Source: Dehalococcoidia bacterium
GTDB taxonomy: Bacteria; Chloroflexota; Dehalococcoidia; GIF9; AB-539-J10
Assembly: GCA_030669525.1 (NCBI GenBank)
Contig: DAOVDO010000029.1
Coordinates: 1-8,814 of the forward strand
DNA: 8,814 nt
Direction of reading: 5' to 3'
The position numbers and the translations under genes are program-made. Shown here piece after piece: positions 1-5,677 of this stretch (positions are counted from its first letter, which is position 1; each line of letters begins with the position of its first letter). The notes under the pieces were generated by a model that was not told the origin of the DNA, ran no database searches, and saw only the letters and a list, made by a program, of their open reading frames with translations.

Positions 1-142
1 CACTTGTATAGTAAGAGCAAAGTATATCTACTGTGGGAATAGGAGAAAACGGGTTTACATAGGCAGTTTTATAGCGGGGAATAACATATAAGTCGCTTGA
101 GGCCGCATCGATATTAGGTTAAAAGGCTAGCCACTATAGTAT

Positions 143-1486
143 TTAAAGGATGGGTAAGCATTGCTTTAGCTCATAATCAGTTACTTGACTACAGTATCGA
201 TTCCATTCTACTTTTTTATTCTCGATAAAAGTATCAAAAACGTGTTTTCCTAAAGCCCTTTTCACTAATTCGCTGCTCTCAGTAAACTTTATAGCTTCAT
301 ACAGGCTTCCTGGAAGCGTACCTATACCCTTTTCCTGCCGCTCTTGCTCAGTCATTTCAAAAACATTTTTCTCAAGAGGCGGTGGTGGATCATACCCTTC
401 CTCAATCCCTTTCAGCCCGGCTGCCAGTATGACGCTGAAGACCAAATAGGGATTACAAGCAGGGTCAGGGGATCTGAGTTCAATTCTGGTCGCCGCTTCC
501 TTCCCTGGCTGATATTCGGGTATCCTGATTAAATCAGCTCGGTTTCTCCGTGCCCATGTAATGTACACCGGCGCCTCATAGCCTGGGAGGAGACGCTTAT
601 AAGAATTCACCCACTGGTTAGTAATAGAGGTAATCTCAGGTGCATGTTTTAATAACCCAGCAGCAAAATGTTTAGCTATCTCGGATAGATAATGCGTGTC
701 CTTTTCATCAAAGAAGGCGTTCCTGCCACCTTTAAACAATGACATATGGACATGCATCCCGCTGCCATTTACACCAAACACAGGTTTGGGCATAAAAGTG
801 GCATAAACACCATGTTTTTGAGCCACCTGTTTGACTACCAACCGGTAGGTCATTACACTGTCTGCCATAGTCAAAGCATCGGTATAACGTAAATCTATCT
901 CATGTTGACTAGGAGCAACCTCGTGATGACTACATTCTACGCCAATGCCTATTTGCTCCAGGATAAAGATTGTTTCCCGTCTTAGATCTGTAGCTATATC
1001 AGGAGGGGTTAAATCAAAGTAACCACCTTGGTCCAAAAACTGTGTTTTCTCTGAATTTTGAAAGTAGAAATATTCTAATTCAGGACCAACATAGAAGGTA
1101 TAACCCATATCCATAGCTTTTTTAAGGTTTCTTTTAAGCACATACCTGGGGTCGCCTTCAAAGGGCTGTCCTCCAGGCCAGTAAACATCGCAAAACATCC
1201 TGGCTGTACTTTGGTGCTGCTCTGAATGCCAGGGAAGGATTTGGAAGGTAGCAGGGTCAGGTAAAACCACCATATCGCTCTCATCAATACGTGCAAAGCC
1301 TTGAATGGATGAGCCATCAAATCCGCTTCCCGATTCTAAAGCCCCCTCCAACTCTTTAAAAGTAATAGAGAAGCTCTTTAAAAACCCCAAGATGTCGGTA
1401 AACCATAACCTAATAAACTTAACATCTTGTTCCTTGGCTATCTTGAGAACATATTCCTTGGCTTCGGCTCTATCCCTGCTAATCAT
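143..1486 (-). CDS. glnA: Glutamine synthetase, type I (GSI-alpha-like)
   Basis: Cytosolic enzyme making glutamine from glutamate, ammonia and ATP; 447 aa, close to the roughly 444 aa of the Bacillus enzyme. Seen: N-terminal beta-grasp domain with FDGSSIQGF (56-64; D57 matches the ammonium-site Asp50 of enterobacterial GS); metal ligands E136 and E138 (GPELEYF), E189, E196 and H245 (GSGMHVHMS); flap E304 (PGYEAP); NRADLIRIP (315-323); E336 and R338 in RIELRSPDPACNPYL. The usual adenylylation-site Tyr (NLYDLP-like) is replaced by Phe (NVFEM, 374-378) and the GSI-beta insertion seems absent, so regulation by adenylylation is unlikely. R66 aligns with Arg62 of B. subtilis GS, linked to glutamine feedback inhibition in GSI-alpha enzymes. 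The ATG start has a strong GGGAGG Shine-Dalgarno 4 nt upstream (1491-1496). It is the last gene of the cluster, 114 nt after carA, and probably has its own promoter. Confidence 0.97.
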   Translation of the reverse strand: MISRDRAEAKEYVLKIAKEQDVKFIRLWFTDILGFLKSFSITFKELEGALESGSGFDGSSIQGFARIDESDMVVLPDPATFQILPWHSEQHQSTARMFCDVYWPGGQPFEGDPRYVLKRNLKKAMDMGYTFYVGPELEYFYFQNSEKTQFLDQGGYFDLTPPDIATDLRRETIFILEQIGIGVECSHHEVAPSQHEIDLRYTDALTMADSVMTYRLVVKQVAQKHGVYATFMPKPVFGVNGSGMHVHMSLFKGGRNAFFDEKDTHYLSEIAKHFAAGLLKHAPEITSITNQWVNSYKRLLPGYEAPVYITWARRNRADLIRIPEYQPGKEAATRIELRSPDPACNPYLVFSVILAAGLKGIEEGYDPPPPLEKNVFEMTEQERQEKGIGTLPGSLYEAIKFTESSELVKRALGKHVFDTFIENKKVEWNRYCSQVTDYELKQCLPIL

Positions 1487-1522
1487 TAATCCTCCCTTCC
1501 TTTCGGGGATAATTTCTCTCTC

Positions 1523-1551
1523 ATCAGACCATAAATTAGGGCAAAAGTCAA
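1523..1551 (-). promoter_or_regulatory. Candidate sigma-70-type promoter for glnA
   Basis: On the minus strand, a -35 box TTGACT (1546-1551; 5 of 6 to TTGACA) is followed after 17 nt by a -10 box TCTGAT (1523-1528; 4 of 6). The -10 is preceded by TGG, giving an extended -10 element. The predicted start would leave a leader of roughly 30 nt carrying the strong GGGAGG ribosome binding site. It lies in the 114-nt carA-glnA gap. No obvious GlnR/TnrA-type inverted repeat was seen next to it. Assignment is by eye and moderate at best, as the -10 box lacks the important second-position A. Confidence 0.4.
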
Positions 1552-1600
1552 CAATTCCATATAAAACCCAAAATTTACCCTGGTTTCATATTCCAAAGGA

Positions 1601-2722
1601 TTAACATTTTTCCCCCTCCACCATTTTGAGAAACCTCTCAAACAAATACACATTATCCAGTGGGCCTGGTGATGCTTCTGCGTGGTATTGGATGGATAGG
1701 AGAGGTATCTCCCGATGGCGAAGCCCCTCCACAGTACCGTCATTTAGATTTACATGGCTAACCTCAAGCCCACTATGAAGGCTTTCGGCATCAATGGCAT
1801 AACCATGATTCTGTGCTGTAATGTAAACCCTGCCTGTCTCCAGATCGCGTACAGGATGGTTGGCACCATGATGCCCAAATTTAAGTTTATATGTTCGCCC
1901 ACCAAGCGCTCGCCCTATAAGCTGATGTCCCAAACAGATGCCCATAATGGGCTTTATCCCAATAAGTTTTCTCACAGTGTCCTCAATATAACCAAGATTA
2001 GCTGGGTTTCCTGGTCCTGGGGATAAGATAATGCCGTCTGGCTTCAATCTCAAAATATCCTCTGCTGAGAATGTAGAAGGAACAGCAGTCACTATACAGC
2101 CAAGCGAGCGCAATATTCTTAGTATGCTATATTTCAGACCACAGTCGACGGCAACAATGTGCGCTGAGCCAATAGTTCCAGCCTCATTCAGTGAGTCATA
2201 AAAAGTTGGACCCTTCTCCCATCGGTATACAACTGAGGTACTTACCCCTCGGACGAAATCTACATCATCGTAGCGAGGCAAGCTTCTTAACCGTTCGAGC
2301 ACCTCATCTGCAGGTTCGCTTAGCGTTATAGCTCCCATCTTCACTCCCACAGACCTTAAGCGGCGAGTCAGGGCACGTGTGTCAACGTCACTGATGCCAG
2401 GGATGTTGTTTTCAGCTAGATATTGGCTCAGCGTTTTGGTGCTTTGCCAATGGCTTGGCGATTGGCAATATTCACGAACCACTAAGCCACTTATCTGGAT
2501 TTGTCTGGACTCAATATCCTCAGTGTTTATCCCATAGTTTCCAACAAGAGGGTACGTGAGAACTACTATTTGCCCGGAATAGGAGGGGTCGGTGAGTATC
2601 TCTTGATATCCAGTCATACTAGTATTGAACACCACTTCACCATAAGCCAGGATTTCAGCGCCAAAAGAGTAGCCTTCGTAGAGTGCCCCGTCTTCTAAAA
2701 CCAAAACTGCTTTCCTAGCCAT
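1601..2722 (-). CDS. carA: Carbamoyl-phosphate synthase small (glutaminase) subunit
   Basis: Hydrolyses glutamine and passes ammonia to CarB, which makes carbamoyl phosphate for pyrimidine and arginine synthesis. At 373 aa it is normal for CarA. Seen: the CarA-specific N-terminal domain with VFNTSMTGYQEILTDPSYSG (31-50) and TYPLVGNYG (56-64); SPGPGNP (234-240); class I amidotransferase domain with nucleophile C263 in GICLGHQ, NHGYAI (305-310), and H347/E349 in QYHAEASPGP. All residues equivalent to the E. coli triad (C269, H353, E355) are present. The start at MARKAVLVLEDG fits the family, but no Shine-Dalgarno is visible in the 20 nt upstream. A 4-codon out-of-frame ORF (2715-2729) overlaps the start codon; I read it as chance. 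carB, usually the next gene, is not here: glnA follows instead. The 102-nt upstream gap holds a possible promoter. Confidence 0.97.
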   Translation of the reverse strand: MARKAVLVLEDGALYEGYSFGAEILAYGEVVFNTSMTGYQEILTDPSYSGQIVVLTYPLVGNYGINTEDIESRQIQISGLVVREYCQSPSHWQSTKTLSQYLAENNIPGISDVDTRALTRRLRSVGVKMGAITLSEPADEVLERLRSLPRYDDVDFVRGVSTSVVYRWEKGPTFYDSLNEAGTIGSAHIVAVDCGLKYSILRILRSLGCIVTAVPSTFSAEDILRLKPDGIILSPGPGNPANLGYIEDTVRKLIGIKPIMGICLGHQLIGRALGGRTYKLKFGHHGANHPVRDLETGRVYITAQNHGYAIDAESLHSGLEVSHVNLNDGTVEGLRHREIPLLSIQYHAEASPGPLDNVYLFERFLKMVEGEKC

Positions 2723-2790
2723 TATTCATATCGATTTTTACAACGACAGAGTAATCTTTGCACTGAATGCATCATGATGGGGCTCGTCCT

Positions 2791-2819
2791 ACTATAAATT
2801 TTGATGGCAGATATGTCTT
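2791..2819 (-). promoter_or_regulatory. Candidate promoter for carA (and possibly glnA)
   Basis: Just after the hisF stop codon, minus-strand AAGACA (2814-2819; 4 of 6 to the -35 consensus) is separated by 17 nt from TATAGT (2791-2796; 5 of 6 to the -10 consensus). The predicted transcript would start near 2784 and carry a leader of about 62 nt containing a perfect 10-bp palindrome CATCATGATG (2770-2779). Found by eye; spacing is ideal but the -35 is weak. It would allow carA to be controlled apart from the upstream purine/histidine genes. Confidence 0.35.
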
Positions 2820-2824
2820 CATCT

Positions 2825-3592
2825 CTATCTTCTTACAGGAACTCCCCTTTCAGCTAGATAGTCCTTTGCCTGGTGAATTGAATAAATACGGTAATGAAAG
2901 ATACTGGCAGCCAGGACAGCATCAGCCTTACCTATGACTAAAGCTTCATAGAGATGCTCCAAATTACCTGCGCCACCGCTGGCAATTACAGGCACCGATA
3001 CTGCCTCGCTGATGGCACAGGTCAATTCTAAATCATATCCAGTCCGTTGACCATCAGCATCCCAACTGGTAAGCAGCAATTCTCCAGCACCAAGAGCAAT
3101 AACCTGCTTAGCCCATTCAATAGCGTCAATACCCGTTGGCTTTCGCCCACCATGAGTTAAAACCTCCCATTTAGGCTTACCTTTGCTATTTATTCTTTTG
3201 GCATCGATGGCCACCACGATACATTGAGAGCCAAACTTCTGCGCTCCCTGGTTGATAAGCTTAGGGTCGAGCACAGCAGCGGTATTAATGGTTATTTTAT
3301 CAGCCCCTGCTTCTAAGACGCGCCGCATATCACTAATACTACGCAGTCCACCACCAACGGTGAGCGGGATAAAAACCTGTTCTGATACACGTTCAACCAC
3401 ATCCACCATAATATTGCGCCCCTCAGGACTAGCACCAATATCCAGAAAAACAAGCTCATCAGCTCCCTCTTGATAATAGCGCGCCGCAAGCTCCGCAGGG
3501 TCACCGGCATCATTCAGGTGTGTAAAGCTCAAACCTTTAACCACTCGTCCTTGAGTAACATCCAGGCAAGGAATAATCCTTTTATTTAACAT
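2825..3592 (-). CDS. hisF: Imidazole glycerol phosphate synthase, cyclase subunit HisF
   Basis: Uses ammonia from HisH to convert PRFAR into imidazole glycerol phosphate and AICAR in histidine synthesis; cytosolic (beta/alpha)8 barrel of 255 aa, the usual length. Seen: catalytic D11 (IPCLDV) and D130 (VAIDAKR); phosphate-binding loops GGG (80-82) and SGGAG (205-209); ASIFH (229-233). Residues R5, E46, K99 and E171 match the ammonia gate of the Thermotoga enzyme (R5, E46, K99, E167). Slight oddities: DIGAS (51-55) instead of the common DITAS, and Trp in LTSWDADG (175-182) where Met or Ile is usual. The ATG start has a modest GGAAG site 4 nt upstream. It lies 43 nt after pdxT, which separates it from its partner hisH. 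Confidence 0.97.
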   Translation of the reverse strand: MLNKRIIPCLDVTQGRVVKGLSFTHLNDAGDPAELAARYYQEGADELVFLDIGASPEGRNIMVDVVERVSEQVFIPLTVGGGLRSISDMRRVLEAGADKITINTAAVLDPKLINQGAQKFGSQCIVVAIDAKRINSKGKPKWEVLTHGGRKPTGIDAIEWAKQVIALGAGELLLTSWDADGQRTGYDLELTCAISEAVSVPVIASGGAGNLEHLYEALVIGKADAVLAASIFHYRIYSIHQAKDYLAERGVPVRR

Positions 3593-3635
3593 CGTGCTTC
3601 CACTGAAGAAAAAGGTTGTTTATCTCGCCTGTTTC

Positions 3636-4235
3636 TCATTGGCTATAAGCTCTTTGCGAAGCAATATCCAGGAAATAGGCATGGAATCTTAGATCCGAAC
3701 TTAGTTCAGGATGAAAAGCTGAAACCAACAAATTTCCTTGCCTGGCAGCGACAGGAGTGCCATCAGGAAGGCTAGCCAGGATTTCTACCCCAGGAGCAGT
3801 CTCTACAATAATAGGCGCCCTGATAAATACAGCAGGGAAAGGAGCCTTACCAAAAGCCGGCACTGATAAGGATGTTTCGAAGCTATCAATCTGTCTGCCA
3901 AAGGCATTGCGCCTTACTTTTACATCCATAGCCCCAATGGTCTCTATATCTAAATCGAGAGCGCTTTTTGCCAGCAGAATCATGCCAGCACAAGTTCCAA
4001 ACATAGGAAAACCATCTTGGGCTAGCCCTCTTATCACCCCCATCAGACCATAGCTCAGCATCAGTTGACTAATAACGGTAGATTCTCCTCCAGGGATGAT
4101 GAGTCCGTCTAAGTTTTTAAAATCTCGAGGTAGGCGTATAGCTAATGCTTCCACTCCCAATTTTTGTAAACTAACCATATGCTCAGCAAAAGCACCTTGC
4201 AAAGCGAGGACACCAATCTTCCTGTTGTTATTCAT
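3636..4235 (-). CDS. pdxT: Pyridoxal 5'-phosphate synthase glutaminase subunit PdxT
   Basis: Class I amidotransferase that hydrolyses glutamine and delivers ammonia to PdxS for vitamin B6 (PLP) synthesis by the DXP-independent route; normally a 12+12 complex with PdxS. At 199 aa it is typical. Seen (numbering from the chosen start): KIGVLALQGAFAEH at the N-terminus, PGGEST with GGES at 49-52, nucleophile C82 in GTCAG, the family signature RRNAFGRQ (108-115), FIRAP (137-141), and H175/E177 in AFHPE. I chose the ATG at 4235 because GGCGGAG (4244-4250) lies 8 nt upstream; the in-frame GTG at 4241 is only 2 nt from it. pdxS is not in this window, so PdxT sits apart from its synthase, wedged between hisH and hisF. 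Confidence 0.96.
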   Translation of the reverse strand: MNNNRKIGVLALQGAFAEHMVSLQKLGVEALAIRLPRDFKNLDGLIIPGGESTVISQLMLSYGLMGVIRGLAQDGFPMFGTCAGMILLAKSALDLDIETIGAMDVKVRRNAFGRQIDSFETSLSVPAFGKAPFPAVFIRAPIIVETAPGVEILASLPDGTPVAARQGNLLVSAFHPELSSDLRFHAYFLDIASQRAYSQ

Positions 4236-4243
4236 CTCCACTG

Positions 4244-4250
4244 CTCCGCC
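4244..4250 (-). promoter_or_regulatory. Ribosome binding site that sets the pdxT start
   Basis: GGCGGAG on the minus strand lies 8 nt before the ATG at 4235 and only 2 nt before the alternative GTG at 4241. Normal spacing favours the ATG, giving a protein of 199 rather than 201 aa. Confidence 0.6.
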
Positions 4251-4277
4251 ATAAATTGGTTACTCACCAGCATATGT

Positions 4278-4904
4278 TTATCTCCCACTTAGCGCCCTCT
4301 TCAGGAAGTTGGAATATAGTTTCAATCCATGGTCACCACTCTTCTCAGGGTGAAATTGGGTTGCTACTAAATTATCCTTAATCACCATACTACATATAGG
4401 CAGGCTATAATTCGTTGTGCCTGCCACAACTGACCTATCGTCAGGCTCAGCATAATAACTATGGACAAAGTAAAAATTTGCTTCATCAGGTATACCGTCA
4501 AAAAGAGGGTGAGCAATCGTCTGTTTTACCTGGTTCCAACCCATGTGGGGAATCTTAAGCCCCAAGGGCAGTCTTCTTACAATTCCAGGAATCACGCCCA
4601 GACATTCATGCCAGCCTCTTTCTTCAGTGCCTGAGAACAAGACTTGCAAGCCAACACAGACAGCGAAAAACGGTCGCTTCTTATCAATCAGTTGACGAAT
4701 AACATTAGACATCCCCAATTTCTCCAGACTAGCTATAGTATCTCCTGCGGCACCAACACCAGGGAGGATAACTGCAGCAGCATTAAACACATCCTCAGGA
4801 TTGTTTGTCACCTTCGATTGGTAACCTAGCTTCGCGATAGCATTAACCACGCTACGCAAATTTCCCGCACCGTAATCAATTACAACAATCACTTCATCAT
4901 TCAT
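4278..4904 (-). CDS. hisH: Imidazole glycerol phosphate synthase, glutaminase subunit HisH
   Basis: Hydrolyses glutamine and channels ammonia into HisF. The frame stays open upstream to 4982, but the family start VIVVIDYGAGN fits the ATG at 4904, giving 208 aa as expected; the extra 26 residues would lie inside purQ and look non-homologous. Seen: DYGAGNLRSV (10-19), oxyanion-hole PGVG (48-51), nucleophile C83, PHMGWNQV (119-126), YFVHSYYA (145-152), and H185/E187 in QFHPEKSG. The nucleophile elbow reads AVCVGLQ instead of the usual GIC(L/V)GMQ, but Cys and the second Gly are kept. The start codon overlaps the purQ stop as ATGA, with no clear Shine-Dalgarno, suggesting translational coupling to purQ. 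It is 42 nt upstream of pdxT. Confidence 0.96.
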   Translation of the reverse strand: MNDEVIVVIDYGAGNLRSVVNAIAKLGYQSKVTNNPEDVFNAAAVILPGVGAAGDTIASLEKLGMSNVIRQLIDKKRPFFAVCVGLQVLFSGTEERGWHECLGVIPGIVRRLPLGLKIPHMGWNQVKQTIAHPLFDGIPDEANFYFVHSYYAEPDDRSVVAGTTNYSLPICSMVIKDNLVATQFHPEKSGDHGLKLYSNFLKRALSGR

Positions 4905-5671
4905 AAGGACTGCGCCCACTTCACGGCATTCACGAAAATCTGGAAGCCATCCTCGTATTTCTTGGCTCCTTGTCTCGTCCACTGCGGATGCTGGATGCCT
5001 CGAATAGACCGTTCGGGATGTGGCATTAAAGCAAAAACACGCCCTGAAGCATCACAAATACCAGCAATATTTGCTACTGAGCCGTTGGGATTATGGGGGT
5101 AGCCAGCCTTACTGTTTCCATTCTCATCGGCGTAATACAACACTACATTCAACTCGGATAAGCCCTCAGGGTCAGCTACAACCTTCCCCTCGGCATGGGC
5201 CACAGGAAGATACATTAGCTCTATGCCTTTAGTGAATACGCACGGGCTTTCCCTGTTCACATTCAAGTGCACCCATCGGCACTCAAACCTACCCGAATCA
5301 TTCGCCACCAAGGTTAGTAATGGCTGTCCAGCTCGTAACGACCCAGGCAGAACACCAGCCTTTACCAGCACCTGGAAGCCATTACAAATTCCTAAAACCA
5401 GCCCTCCACCCTCGATAAACCTTTCTATATCCTCACCAAATCTTAACCTAAGTTCATTGGCCAATACTTTGCCTGCGGATATATCATCGCCGTAGGTGAA
5501 TCCACCGGGAATAACTATTATCTGATAATCGGAGAGCCGTTGTTCATGACGAATCAATTCACCAACATGAACTAAGGAAGTTACCGCCCCAGCTTGTTGG
5601 AAAGCAAAGGCAGTTTCAGCATCACAATTTGTCCCTGGGGCACGTAGTATTAGTGTTCTTACTTTGCTCAT
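4901..5671 (-). CDS. purQ: Phosphoribosylformylglycinamidine synthase, glutaminase subunit PurQ
   Basis: Supplies ammonia from glutamine to PurL for the fourth step of purine synthesis (FGAR to FGAM). Seen: VRTLILRAPGTNCDAET at the N-terminus, PGGFTYGDDISAGK (55-68), nucleophile C96 in GICNGFQVL, NPNGSVANIAGICD (194-207), and H218/E220 in MPHPERS. At 256 aa it is longer than the roughly 227-aa Bacillus PurQ; the extra length includes the tail after HPE (HPQWTRQGAKKYEDGF and onward), which I take as a long form of the family and not a fusion. The ATG start is 6 nt after the purL stop, with a weak GGTAAGAG-like site lying across that stop. Its own TGA overlaps the hisH ATG. Confidence 0.97.
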   Translation of the reverse strand: MSKVRTLILRAPGTNCDAETAFAFQQAGAVTSLVHVGELIRHEQRLSDYQIIVIPGGFTYGDDISAGKVLANELRLRFGEDIERFIEGGGLVLGICNGFQVLVKAGVLPGSLRAGQPLLTLVANDSGRFECRWVHLNVNRESPCVFTKGIELMYLPVAHAEGKVVADPEGLSELNVVLYYADENGNSKAGYPHNPNGSVANIAGICDASGRVFALMPHPERSIRGIQHPQWTRQGAKKYEDGFQIFVNAVKWAQSL

Positions 5672-5677
5672 TAGCTC

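Noticed and set aside
125..132. Palindrome GGCTAGCC followed by TTTT on the minus strand after glnA, as a terminator
   Set aside because: The palindrome has no loop and too short a stem to form a stable hairpin; no stronger hairpin with a T tract was seen in 1-142.
1571..1590. Possible carA terminator from AAACC/GGTTT pairing in the carA-glnA gap
   Set aside because: The stem is only about 5 bp with a large AT-rich loop, and no T tract follows; not a credible intrinsic terminator.
2715..2729. Four-codon ORF overlapping the carA start codon, as a leader peptide
   Set aside because: It is very short, has no ribosome binding site and no repeated regulatory codons; chance is the simpler explanation.
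4905..4982. N-terminal extension of hisH to an upstream ATG
   Set aside because: The 26 extra residues fall wholly within the conserved purQ C-terminal coding region; the family start and 208-aa length fit the ATG at 4904.
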